From IMG/VR virus record IMGVR_UViG_3300030329_002261, positions 3,217 through 32,101 of that record: a stretch of DNA of 28,885 bases; one strand, written 5' to 3'. Below the pieces are notes generated by a model. The model saw nothing but the letters and a program-made list of their open reading frames with translations, did no database searches and was not told the origin of the DNA. Below, piece by piece: positions 12,680-18,441 of this stretch (its first letter is position 1; each line of letters opens with the position of its first letter). Both the position numbers and the translations under genes were made by a program. Source of the stretch: a virus.

Positions 12680-13352
12680 CTTTGGCAGGTGCAATAATTT
12701 TTGCTTTTTCATTTTTTTCCACTTGATTTAATGGCACAGAGCTTGCCACGTTCCCTGATACAGATATCCTGGTCACATCAGAATAAAAAGGTGCAACGTA
12801 ATGTTTTAACCACGACGGGAATATAAACATATCCCTGTTCTGAGGTATTATCGATTGATAGGTTATGGCTTGTCTATTACCCTCACCATATACAAAAGAT
12901 AAACTACCTGGACCACCGGATTGACCTTTAAATGTTTTTGCTTCTTCCTTAATTTCGCTAGGAACATCAAGAAATATTACAAAAGATAACTGGTCGGCAT
13001 GGTCGTGTGGTGGATTATATTCATGTTTTTTCATGAAGTTTACCCATAGAGACGTTAATACGTAGTGTGGTTTAATTTTATATTTTTCATTTTTCCATTT
13101 CTGAAATGCTTCATCGTACACACCCAGGATCTGTGCAATCTCCGGCACAAACATACCTTTGTCTTTGTATTCATATTCTTCTTTTAATATTCCTGCGAGC
13201 CTATCTGTGTAGTCTTGTTCCTTGACTCTAGATTTAAAAGCCTCATCTAAAAGTTTTTTATGAAACTCTTCTGATATTTTAATATGTACACAACATGGCC
13301 CCCAGGTAAATACCCCGTATTGAACCGTTGGTGAATTTATTTCGTTTGTCAT
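12666..13352 (-). CDS. 2OG-Fe(II) oxygenase (2OG-FeII_Oxy_5 type)
   Basis: A 228-residue putative 2-oxoglutarate- and iron-dependent oxygenase. The metal-binding cluster is NPPHDHADQLSFVIFLDVP (His116/His118/Asp120), and the second part is DMFIFPSWLKHYVAPF with His184, followed by RISVSGNV whose Arg195 would hold 2-oxoglutarate. This architecture matches oxygenases common in marine phages, including cyanophages; substrates are mostly unknown. A residue string TSLWVNFMKKH precedes the site as usual. It is coupled by ATGA with the homing-endonuclease-like gene upstream. A second, different oxygenase is at 26802. Confidence 0.88.
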   Translation of the reverse strand: MTNEINSPTVQYGVFTWGPCCVHIKISEEFHKKLLDEAFKSRVKEQDYTDRLAGILKEEYEYKDKGMFVPEIAQILGVYDEAFQKWKNEKYKIKPHYVLTSLWVNFMKKHEYNPPHDHADQLSFVIFLDVPSEIKEEAKTFKGQSGGPGSLSFVYGEGNRQAITYQSIIPQNRDMFIFPSWLKHYVAPFYSDVTRISVSGNVASSVPLNQVEKNEKAKIIAPAKVEAG

Positions 13353-13771
13353 TCTGCGTGCATTGCCTCCTTATATTCATTTAAATTAACCACTCTGCCA
13401 TTAAAAACTTTATTATCTTTTTTAGAATAGTGGTCTATAATTTTTTGTAATTTATCTATTTTAATGTGAGCGTATGGATACAAAGCCATGCATACAAAGT
13501 ATGCCTCTCTGTGGCTGCATCTCCAACGCCATTGTTTTTTCCAACCCTGGGCTTTTTTAGTTCTGTATCTCTTTGGTGTTACTGTTCCAACACCCAGGAC
13601 ATCACAAACATTCTGTAGCGCAGGTTTGTCAGTCATAGATATTTCTAATCTAATCTGCCAAGTTGGATACGCTTTTTTGTTTCTATCTCTTTTTCTCATG
13701 TATTGCTTGTATGATACACACCCTTCACCATCAAAAAGCCCGGCAATATATGCTAATTCTGTATCTTTCAT
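13349..13771 (-). CDS. LAGLIDADG-type homing-endonuclease-like protein
   Basis: A 140-residue protein starting with one LAGLIDADG-like motif, LAYIAGLFDGEGCVS (about 6-20), followed by a basic region with PTWQIRLEISMTDKPALQNV, LGVGTVTPKRYRTKKAQGW and RWRCSHREAYFVCMAL, as in single-motif members that act as dimers. Members of this family cut specific DNA sites or serve as DNA-binding proteins. It is free-standing and sits in frame-overlap (ATGA) with genes on both sides, so it is an established operon member rather than a recent insertion. No intron or intein boundary is visible around it. Confidence 0.82.
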   Translation of the reverse strand: MKDTELAYIAGLFDGEGCVSYKQYMRKRDRNKKAYPTWQIRLEISMTDKPALQNVCDVLGVGTVTPKRYRTKKAQGWKKQWRWRCSHREAYFVCMALYPYAHIKIDKLQKIIDHYSKKDNKVFNGRVVNLNEYKEAMHAE

Positions 13772-13989
13772 AATACCTTTCCTTTGTTTGTCATAATTTT
13801 AATGTTGTTATTTTCTTCCAATAGTCTGTCGTATTCTTTCTCCCAAATTTTATTTTTATCGATTACTTCTCTCAACTTCTTTTTTAATAATTCGTTTTGA
13901 TTTGTAAGATATTCTATTTGAAATTCTAGGTCGTTTGGACCCTTTGGATTTATTTCCTCTTTCATCTTTATTTTATGTTTAATGCTCAT
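13768..13989 (-). CDS. Small coiled-coil protein
   Basis: A 73-residue protein. After a short basic start and KEEINPKGPNDLEF, residues 25-62 form a continuous charged helix (EYLTNQNELLKKKLREVIDK, then WEKEYDRLLEENN) with heptad spacing, a probable coiled coil. ATG at 13989 has AAGGAG about seven bases upstream. Overlap ATGA with the LAGLIDADG gene downstream. It resembles the coiled-coil protein at 14997-15398 in style (KNKIWEKEYDRL versus KCWVRDYNKLQ) and may be a distant relative. No known function. Confidence 0.72.
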   Translation of the reverse strand: MSIKHKIKMKEEINPKGPNDLEFQIEYLTNQNELLKKKLREVIDKNKIWEKEYDRLLEENNNIKIMTNKGKVL

Positions 13990-14131
13990 ACAATTCTCCT
14001 TGTGAATCGCATGCTTCGCAGTCTGCCCATATCTCTTCTTTAGCTAAGTGATAAGGTATTCTTACATAACCATTACCTCTACACTCAGGACAAATAATTT
14101 TTTTAGTTTCCTTTTGTTTTAATTCTTCCAT
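13979..14131 (-). CDS. 50-residue DnaJ-type zinc-finger micro-protein
   Basis: ATG at 14131 to TAA at 13979. Two Cys pairs, CPECRGNGYV (Cys14, Cys17) and CEACDSQGEL (Cys38, Cys41), match the CxxCxGxG repeats of the DnaJ central zinc domain, so one zinc ion is likely bound. There is no J-domain. In DnaJ the domain contacts unfolded protein; in phages isolated copies are frequent but unexplained. It overlaps the ribbon-helix-helix gene upstream by 29 nt and the coiled-coil gene downstream by 11 nt. Confidence 0.75.
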   Translation of the reverse strand: MEELKQKETKKIICPECRGNGYVRIPYHLAKEEIWADCEACDSQGELYEH

Positions 14132-14282
14132 TTAACTTACTCGCCTTTTCTTTTACTAAAATGTTTATAGTTTGTGACCTACTAAGTGTAGTGTTGGGTA
14201 CAATTACTTTTCGTATTTGATCTAGTTTATTGTAAGTCTCATGGGATAACGAGACATTTTTATATTTTGTTATATCAGTCAT
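14103..14282 (-). CDS. Ribbon-helix-helix-like DNA-binding micro-protein
   Basis: A 59-residue basic protein. YKNVSLSHETYNKLDQIRK looks like the beta strand and first helix of an Arc/CopG fold, and TLSRSQTINILVKEKASKL the second helix with its conserved SxSxTI-type turn. Such proteins bind DNA as dimers and often repress their own promoter. ATG at 14282 has AAAGGAG upstream, and a TTGACA promoter lies 66 nt before it. It is the first gene of the minus-strand run down to 12319 and is divergent from a plus-strand gene, so it is a candidate regulator of both. Family assignment is by pattern only. Confidence 0.68.
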   Translation of the reverse strand: MTDITKYKNVSLSHETYNKLDQIRKVIVPNTTLSRSQTINILVKEKASKLNGRIKTKGN

Positions 14283-14324
14283 ATGCTGTTATACTCCTTT
14301 CTTGTTTATATAAATCATATGGGA

Positions 14325-14353
14325 TTTATCTCATACATTACAATGGGTGTCAA
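14325..14353 (-). promoter_or_regulatory. Promoter for the ribbon-helix-helix gene
   Basis: Minus-strand TTGACA at 14353-14348, 17-base spacer, GATAAA at 14330-14325. The -35 overlaps the first codon region of the divergent plus-strand gene (ATG 14353), so occupancy of one would hinder the other. The -10 is weak. Confidence 0.55.
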
Positions 14354-14565
14354 TGAAATATTTGTTAATAATGATAATGTGTTCAAACGTTACGGGTACG
14401 TGTATGCCGGGCTATGAATGGCCAAAACAATTTGATACTATGTATGGGTGTCTTGAAAGCGGATATAAACAAAGTTTGATAAAACACGAAGAGATCGGAC
14501 CAAAAGATGTTAACGAAAACGGTATCTATATAAAATTTATTTGTAGAAAAACGGAAACTATTTAA
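14353..14565 (+). CDS. Small exported Cys protein (plus-strand island)
   Basis: A 70-residue protein with a short hydrophobic, signal-like start (MKYLLIMIMCSNVTGTCMPG) followed by a small domain: FDTMYGCLESGYKQSL, IGPKDVNENG and IYIKFICRK. The Cys in the helix and the Cys near the end could form a disulphide in the periplasm. The pattern (hydrophobic start, helix with Cys, strand ending in Cys) recurs at 14558-14770 and 16721-16930. ATG at 14353 is chosen; GTG at 14347 is an in-frame alternative. No strong ribosome-binding site. It stands alone among minus-strand genes. Confidence 0.72.
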   Translation: MKYLLIMIMCSNVTGTCMPGYEWPKQFDTMYGCLESGYKQSLIKHEEIGPKDVNENGIYIKFICRKTETI

Positions 14566-14770
14566 CACACTCAGATCCAAACCAAGCATTACCAGATCCA
14601 TCATTCAACCACCAACGATTTTTTGCATCATCAAAAGTGGCGATAGCTTCTCTATGGTCCTCTGCGAAAGACATACACTCTGCTAGTGTTATCGATCTTG
14701 TTAATTCGTAAACTTCCCTGATGTAGGTTCCGTCTACTTTTAAAAGATAGATTATTAAGTGAGATACCAT
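14558..14770 (-). CDS. Small exported Cys protein, same pattern as 14353 and 16721
   Basis: A 70-residue protein from ATG at 14770, chosen because GGAAG lies just upstream and because translation then begins with a hydrophobic stretch (VSHLIIYLLKVDG). The later part has TRSITLAECMSFAEDHREAI, a helix with Cys, and WWLNDGSGNAWFGSECVK at the end with a second Cys. Longer in-frame starts (14779, and TTG at 14815) overlap the upstream frame. It converges on the plus-strand gene with 8 nt overlap. Function unknown; a two-Cys periplasmic domain is inferred. Confidence 0.65.
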   Translation of the reverse strand: MVSHLIIYLLKVDGTYIREVYELTRSITLAECMSFAEDHREAIATFDDAKNRWWLNDGSGNAWFGSECVK

Positions 14771-14831
14771 TTCTTCCATCACTTGTCTTGTTCCATATTT
14801 CTGCGGCTTCGTCAATTTTTTTCAACAGCAT
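14652..14831 (-). CDS. Possible truncated helical micro-protein overlapping the 14558 gene
   Basis: ATG at 14831 gives MLLKKIDEAAEIWNKTSDG, an amphipathic start of a kind I recall in small proteins of marine phages. After residue 20 the frame enters the next gene's coding sequence in another frame, and its remaining 39 residues look like a shadow. So either only the first part is functional, or the gene was cut short by a deletion or frameshift. It overlaps the end of the 62-residue gene by 20 nt. Confidence 0.35.
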   Translation of the reverse strand: MLLKKIDEAAEIWNKTSDGRNGISLNNLSFKSRRNLHQGSLRINKIDNTSRVYVFRRGP

Positions 14832-15000
14832 ATTTTCTAGTGCCAAACTGCAGTATCTTTTTTAAACCTGGAGCTGACAGCTCAACGCTTACACCATACG
14901 GCTGCCATGCTTTTTTCATCAAGTTTAATTCTAATAAAAAACTAGCGTATTGTTTTTGAGTTATGCCTTTTGGTTTTATTGTTATAACTTTTTCTTTCAT
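14812..15000 (-). CDS. 62-residue basic hypothetical protein
   Basis: MKEKVITIKPKGITQKQYAS, then FLLELNLMKKAWQPYGVSVE, ending KKILQFGTRKYAVEKN. The helix KQYASFLLELNLMKKAW followed by a strand suggests a small folded domain. ATG at 15000 forms ATGA with the stop of the previous gene, preferred over an upstream TTG at 15009. I do not recognise it. Confidence 0.72.
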   Translation of the reverse strand: MKEKVITIKPKGITQKQYASFLLELNLMKKAWQPYGVSVELSAPGLKKILQFGTRKYAVEKN

Positions 15001-15398
15001 TTGTTCCAAAAAGTTGTGTTACCAGTTGTTGTGATACTAGTGCCAGTAGTAGGGGCCACACTTCCAGAATGATAGTGATCTACAAACGTTGGACCTCTAT
15101 TCTCTAACAAATAGATTATCTTATCTTTCAAGGATTCTGATTTTCTAAGAGCGTTCAGTTCATCCATCTTACGTTCGTTGTCTGCTATGTTCTTCACTGT
15201 TGCTATATCTTCATTGTGGGCATCGTGCAGGTCATCCATTTCTCTTTTGTGTATTTCTTTTTCATTATGAAGATCTACTTCTGCCTTGTCTAACTGTTTT
15301 TGCAACTTGTTATAATCTCTAACCCAACACTTATCTCTATGTGCTAAATCTTTGATTTTATTAATCAATTGCTTTTTGTTTAGCTTTATGTACATCAT
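14997..15398 (-). CDS. Coiled-coil protein with Ser/Thr/Gly tail
   Basis: A 133-residue protein. Residues 5-100 are almost entirely charged helix (KKQLINKIKDLAHRDKCWVR, then LQKQLDKAEVDLHNEKEIHK, DIATVKNIADNERKMDEL), a long coiled coil. The last 25 residues are unlike this: SGSVAPTTGTSITTTGNTTFWNK, a low-complexity Ser/Thr/Gly tail. Two ATG codons in tandem (15398 and 15395) follow AAAGG. It begins just after the hairpin terminator of the ParB-like gene, and no separate promoter was found, so it may depend on read-through. Function unknown. Confidence 0.72.
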   Translation of the reverse strand: MMYIKLNKKQLINKIKDLAHRDKCWVRDYNKLQKQLDKAEVDLHNEKEIHKREMDDLHDAHNEDIATVKNIADNERKMDELNALRKSESLKDKIIYLLENRGPTFVDHYHSGSVAPTTGTSITTTGNTTFWNK

Positions 15399-15417
15399 GT
15401 TTTACCTTTCTTTGTTA

Positions 15418-15440
15418 ATTAAGGGCCCGAAGGCCCTTAA
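15418..15440 (-). terminator. Hairpin terminator after the ParB-like gene
   Basis: A 9-bp perfect stem, TTAAGGGCC (15419-15427) with GGCCCTTAA (15432-15440); on the minus strand the loop is TTCG closed by C-G, an extra-stable tetraloop. It lies 5 nt after the stop codon at 15445. The tail on the minus strand is only TTAAC, so termination may be partial. Confidence 0.68.
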
Positions 15441-15444
15441 ATGT

Positions 15445-16233
15445 TTATTTATTTGTTTTAAAATCTCTAAACACAATAGGTCTAAATTTCTTTAAACCTT
15501 GATTATGTTTATTATAGACTTTACTCACTATGTCGACCCACTCTTGACTATTAGTGGCACCTTTAAATTTAGCAGATAATTTCTCTACCTTTTTTACAAA
15601 GTGCTCTCTATTAAAGCCATCGTGGCTCATCGCATGCAATAAAGAGTAATAGAAGAAAGTGTTTTTACATTTACTAGAATCTATTTCTGTTAGAATCTTG
15701 TTTATGTATTCTATTGTTTCTTCAGACTCTTTTCTGTCTACGACTGAAAATAAACCATGTTCGAAGTCAGTCTCTTGAGACCGTTCTCTTCTAAATGAGT
15801 TATTAAGAATAGTAATGGCCACGGAAAATTTATTATTCAAAGAATGTTTTTCCATGAAAGAATTACAATAAATGTAATCTTCATTACCTTTCTCAACCCA
15901 TTTTTTTAAATGGTTTTTCATAACCCAATTAGAATTATCAGTATTTGCTATACTAATATCATCAGCCTTGAGTTTTTCCGTCACAATGAAACGAATTGGT
16001 TTATTCAATTCACTTCTTGCAGCGAATCGGTGTTGCCCATCAAAGATAGGGTACTTACCTTTTTTGTTTTTAGATAAAACAAGTATTGGGATTTCTTTTA
16101 AATCCCTTCTCTTAATTTTATCTTTTAAACGATTAACATGTGAACGATTAATATCACGATTGCCCTTAACAAAGTCAAATAGACCATAGTTTCGGGTTTC
16201 TTGTATTACGCCCACGCTTTGTATTGCGTTCAT
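15445..16233 (-). CDS. ParB/sulfiredoxin-fold protein with DGQHR motif
   Basis: A 262-residue protein. The N-terminal domain has the ParB-like layout: INRSHVNRLKDKIKRR, IPILVLSKNKKGKYPIFDGQHRFAA (DGQHR at 65-69) and IRFIVTEKL. In this fold the motif binds CTP or ATP in DNA-partition and ParB-like nuclease proteins. The C-terminal 160 residues are helical and basic with no motif I recognise. The gene is a single-gene unit: perfect promoter at 16287-16259, strong AAAGGAG, and hairpin terminator, so it is expressed independently. Roles in DNA segregation, host DNA attack or regulation are all possible. Confidence 0.82.
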   Translation of the reverse strand: MNAIQSVGVIQETRNYGLFDFVKGNRDINRSHVNRLKDKIKRRDLKEIPILVLSKNKKGKYPIFDGQHRFAARSELNKPIRFIVTEKLKADDISIANTDNSNWVMKNHLKKWVEKGNEDYIYCNSFMEKHSLNNKFSVAITILNNSFRRERSQETDFEHGLFSVVDRKESEETIEYINKILTEIDSSKCKNTFFYYSLLHAMSHDGFNREHFVKKVEKLSAKFKGATNSQEWVDIVSKVYNKHNQGLKKFRPIVFRDFKTNK

Positions 16234-16258
16234 GTTTTCTCCTTTATGTTACTCTTTC

Positions 16259-16287
16259 TATATAGGATAATGCGAGATATTTGTCAA
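16259..16287 (-). promoter_or_regulatory. Promoter for the ParB-like gene
   Basis: Minus-strand TTGACA at 16287-16282, 17-base spacer, TATATA at 16264-16259. The predicted leader of about 20 nt contains AAAGGAG nine bases before the ATG. The -35 directly follows the stop of the 43-residue basic gene. Confidence 0.85.
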
Positions 16288-16290
16288 GGC

Positions 16291-16422
16291 TTATCTGCCC
16301 TGACCACGGTATTTTTTATAATTACGTTTTTCTGATTTATTCATACGTTTTTTATGTCTACCTATCTTAGGTTTTGACCGTTCTATGTACGTATTTACAC
16401 CAAATTTACTCTTCTTCGCCAT
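16291..16422 (-). CDS. 43-residue very basic micro-protein
   Basis: ATG at 16422 to TAA at 16291. MAKKSKFGVNTYIERSKPK, then GRHKKRMNKSEKRN and the end KKYRGQGR. This is very like a tiny Lys/Arg-rich protein I recall as widespread in marine podoviruses, with the same KKSKFG start and YRGQGR end. Binding to nucleic acid or ribosome is plausible from charge alone. It overlaps the zinc-ribbon gene by 17 nt, and a new promoter begins immediately after it. Confidence 0.75.
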   Translation of the reverse strand: MAKKSKFGVNTYIERSKPKIGRHKKRMNKSEKRNYKKYRGQGR

Positions 16423-16639
16423 AATTTCCGAAATAATTATCAACCTCAGATTGTAAAGTATTTTTTGTTAAGTGAGGTATATAACTTATTTTGCCATTAA
16501 TATGTTGTTCTAAATCTGAACCACAGGTCATACATCTAAAAACTTGTCTGGTTATACCTACCAACATTGTGTGTTCTCCACATGTTGGACAGTTGCCATT
16601 AACTATCTCTGTTTGAAATTTGAAAAACTTTCCTGTCAT
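16406..16639 (-). CDS. Zinc-ribbon protein
   Basis: A 77-residue protein with two Cys pairs, NCPTCGEHTML (Cys17, Cys20) and FRCMTCGSDLEQ (Cys36, Cys39), forming a classical zinc ribbon. The rest is short strands, HINGKISYIPHL, and an acidic end, NYGEEE. Zinc ribbons of this size often act in transcription, as nucleic-acid binders or adaptors. It overlaps micro-genes on both sides (41 nt upstream, 17 nt downstream). No good ribosome-binding site, so it may rely on coupling. Confidence 0.8.
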   Translation of the reverse strand: MTGKFFKFQTEIVNGNCPTCGEHTMLVGITRQVFRCMTCGSDLEQHINGKISYIPHLTKNTLQSEVDNYFGNYGEEE

Positions 16640-16724
16640 ATATTCTTTTATTCTTTATCACTTTATTTTTAAAATGTCTTAGTTGTTTTGCAACTGGGTT
16701 TCTTTTTTTGTTGGGCTTTTTCAT
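16599..16724 (-). CDS. 41-residue very basic micro-protein
   Basis: ATG at 16724 to TAA at 16599: MKKPNKKRNPVAKQLRHFKN, then KNKRIYDRK and ISNRDS. Composition and the KKRNPVAKQLR motif resemble a tiny protein recurrent in marine podoviruses in my memory. It starts at an ATGA overlap with the previous gene and runs 41 nt into the zinc-ribbon gene in another frame. Nucleic-acid binding is inferred from charge only. Confidence 0.7.
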   Translation of the reverse strand: MKKPNKKRNPVAKQLRHFKNKVIKNKRIYDRKVFQISNRDS

Positions 16725-16930
16725 TTAAGGTGAAGTTTTTTGATACTTTTTTCACCCATGTAGATTTCTGTTTCTGCTTCACTACGTATGCATTTGTAAG
16801 ATATGTTTGGATTAAATTCACGTTCTGCTACACGACGTGCACGTAAACATTCTGCCATTGATTGTTGTATTCTGTGTTCCTTGATCTCTCCGTCCCAGAA
16901 CATCAGCAGGGCCACTACAGTCTCGATCAT
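16721..16930 (-). CDS. Small exported Cys protein
   Basis: A 69-residue protein with a hydrophobic start (MIETVVALLMFWDGEIKEH), a helix containing Cys (QQSMAECLRARRVAEREF), a strand with a second Cys (NISYKCIRSEAETEIY) and a Lys-rich tail. It follows the same plan as the proteins at 14353 and 14558: short hydrophobic start, AEC helix, final Cys. ATG at 16930 overlaps the preceding stop by ATGA. A periplasmic two-Cys domain is inferred. Confidence 0.72.
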   Translation of the reverse strand: MIETVVALLMFWDGEIKEHRIQQSMAECLRARRVAEREFNPNISYKCIRSEAETEIYMGEKSIKKLHLK

Positions 16931-17100
16931 CCTAAAACCTTACCTTTGTTTGGTCCTTCTTTAATTTTATATTTACTAGAACCATTTGCATTTATATTTA
17001 CTTCTTTTTTTAAATGTTTTACAAACTGCATCTGCTTTGCTTTCTTCTGCATGTCGTTAATGTATTTTATTACTTGTTTAGTTATTCGATCCGTTGCCAT
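16927..17100 (-). CDS. 57-residue basic hypothetical protein
   Basis: MATDRITKQVIKYINDMQKK starts a helix, followed by KQMQFVKHLKKEVNI and a C-terminal YKIKEGPNKGKVLG. I choose ATG at 17100 because it gives a natural N-terminus; an ATG at 17124 would add eight residues. The gene overlaps the end of the coiled-coil membrane protein by 23 nt. Function unknown. Small size and charge are typical of this operon. Confidence 0.68.
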   Translation of the reverse strand: MATDRITKQVIKYINDMQKKAKQMQFVKHLKKEVNINANGSSKYKIKEGPNKGKVLG

Positions 17101-17506
17101 TGTATTTATACTCTCTGTTTGCATCTTTTAATTTTTCAATATCAGACAAAACTTTATCCATTTGTTTACGTAAAAATTCAATGTTAACTTTGTTTAGGGC
17201 CATGTCTTCTATGTGTTTATTAATACGGTCGGTCGACTTATAAAGATCCTCGATCATCATGAATTGCTCAGAATCGGCGGGCAATGAACCTAGTTGTCCA
17301 CGTGGCCATTTAATTCTAAACTCTGTGTTCTCTTCTAAATCTTTTTCCATTAGTTGTAGTCTAGTGTCCGCAACATTTAACCTCTCTACAATCTGAAAGT
17401 AGCCCATAGTGCCGAGTGCTACGATTATAATCAAAGACGCAACCGTCTTCATCGGCATTTGCACTGCCGCTTCTTCAGAAATGTTTAGTGGTTTTTTAGT
17501 AGCCAC
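17078..17506 (-). CDS. Membrane-anchored coiled-coil protein
   Basis: A 142-residue protein from GTG at 17506, chosen because GGAGG lies six bases upstream; TTG at 17518 is an in-frame alternative. One membrane segment (about 20-38, VASLIIIVALGTMGYF) is followed by a long helical, probably periplasmic or cytoplasmic, coiled part (RLNVADTRLQLMEKDLEENT, then KHIEDMALNKVNIEFLRKQM). Between them FRIKWPRGQLGSLPADSEQF is Pro/Gly-rich and distinctive. The plan resembles a spanin inner subunit, but no paired lipoprotein is adjacent. Two membrane micro-genes lie just upstream. Confidence 0.78.
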   Translation of the reverse strand: MATKKPLNISEEAAVQMPMKTVASLIIIVALGTMGYFQIVERLNVADTRLQLMEKDLEENTEFRIKWPRGQLGSLPADSEQFMMIEDLYKSTDRINKHIEDMALNKVNIEFLRKQMDKVLSDIEKLKDANREYKYNGNGSNN

Positions 17507-17573
17507 TTGGACCTCCAAACAAAGCTAGCAATGTAATAAGAATAATTAATATTCCTGTAAAATAATAATTCAT
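17496..17573 (-). CDS. 25-residue membrane micro-protein
   Basis: ATG at 17573 to TAA at 17496, with GAGG about nine bases upstream. It is a single hydrophobic helix, YYFTGILIILITLLALF, ending GGPSGY. Its last codons supply the ribosome-binding site and start of the next gene. An in-frame ATG at 17594 would add seven residues without a ribosome-binding site. Small, but its composition and context are good. Confidence 0.45.
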   Translation of the reverse strand: MNYYFTGILIILITLLALFGGPSGY

Positions 17574-17596
17574 CCTGGCTACCTCTGGTGACATAT

Positions 17597-17689
17597 TTAT
17601 TTTAAAAACCTGCTTTTTATTTTATTCCAGATGTTTTTTATTTTATAAACCCATCGGTCCCAAATTTTTTGAGTATTACTTCTTTTCAT
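17597..17689 (-). CDS. 30-residue basic micro-protein
   Basis: ATG at 17689 overlaps the previous stop by ATGA and is preceded by GAGGAG. It reads MKRSNTQKIWDRWVYKIKNI and ends KIKSRFLK, a basic amphipathic helix with three Trp. This could bind membrane surfaces or nucleic acid. No family known to me. Confidence 0.55.
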   Translation of the reverse strand: MKRSNTQKIWDRWVYKIKNIWNKIKSRFLK

Positions 17690-18330
17690 TTTTTCTCCTC
17701 AATTTCGTAAAAGAAATCGTCAGTGTCTGCCGTTTTCCATTTACCAGTATCTTCTACATTCCACTCAGTTGTTTGCACTTTCCATTTTGGTATTTCGTCC
17801 TTAACTGTAAATGAAGGAAGATCCCAAATTATTCTATTGTTTGGTTGTGCTGCAAAATTGCCATCATCTAGGGCAATAATGTGAGCGCACTTGTGTTCGT
17901 GCGGTATCTCTGAATGTTCAGTATCTAGTATATTACTCTCTGGGTGGGCAAAATCAATAGTAAATAGATATTTTCCTGGGTGCCACTTACGGTCTTTACC
18001 TATATATTTACCAGATGTTCCTTGAATTATATCCCAAGAAGTAACAGCAGGATAATAACTAAAACAATTCCAAAGCTGAAGCTCATCAAGTCTACGTTTA
18101 GGTACGTTCTCAATCTTAAATCCGCGTTGAATAAAAGCTGTGATAGGTAGTCTGTAAAAGATTGCACCATTTTCCATAATGGCGTGGAAGAGTAAAGCAC
18201 TTCCCGCAATCGACGTAACACCGAATACAATACAGTCTTCAACTTCTCCATGATGTTTTTTACAATCGAATAAATATTCTCTTCTTATTTGTGCGTAAGT
18301 CGCTGGTATGTTTGCATTTAAATAAGCCAT
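17686..18330 (-). CDS. Conserved marine-phage hypothetical protein
   Basis: A 214-residue soluble protein starting MAYLNANIPATYAQIRREYL, with EDCIVFGVTSIAGSALLFHA, YRLPITAFIQRGF, LQLWNCFSYYPAVTSW and KWHPGKYLFTIDFAHP in order. I recall very similar proteins in many marine podovirus genomes, always annotated as hypothetical. His/Cys-rich HSEIPHEHKCAHIIALDDGN at about 148-167 could bind metal. The C-terminal 40 residues are Trp/Asp/Glu-rich. It follows the PolA gene and a small membrane protein in the replication operon, suggesting a DNA-metabolism or takeover role. Confidence 0.82.
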   Translation of the reverse strand: MAYLNANIPATYAQIRREYLFDCKKHHGEVEDCIVFGVTSIAGSALLFHAIMENGAIFYRLPITAFIQRGFKIENVPKRRLDELQLWNCFSYYPAVTSWDIIQGTSGKYIGKDRKWHPGKYLFTIDFAHPESNILDTEHSEIPHEHKCAHIIALDDGNFAAQPNNRIIWDLPSFTVKDEIPKWKVQTTEWNVEDTGKWKTADTDDFFYEIEEKK

Positions 18331-18336
18331 AGGTCA

Positions 18337-18441
18337 TTACAATAGTATTGCCCCAATAATAAGACCAGCTATAAAACACACTATTTCTCTTCTGTAGTAT
18401 AGTTGCCATACCAAAAATTTATCATAATATTTTTTAACCAT
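18337..18441 (-). CDS. 34-residue membrane micro-protein
   Basis: ATG at 18441 to TAA at 18337, with GGGGAG at good distance. MVKKYYDKFLVWQLYYRREI is a basic, Tyr-rich amphipathic start, followed by one membrane segment (VCFIAGLIIGAILL). The start overlaps the end of PolA by eight bases (ATGGTTAA). I recall close look-alikes after polymerase genes of related phages. Function unknown. Confidence 0.7.
   Translation of the reverse strand: MVKKYYDKFLVWQLYYRREIVCFIAGLIIGAILL

Noticed and set aside
13349-13771. Recent homing-endonuclease insertion or intein
   Set aside because: The gene is ATGA-coupled on both sides and no split gene is seen.
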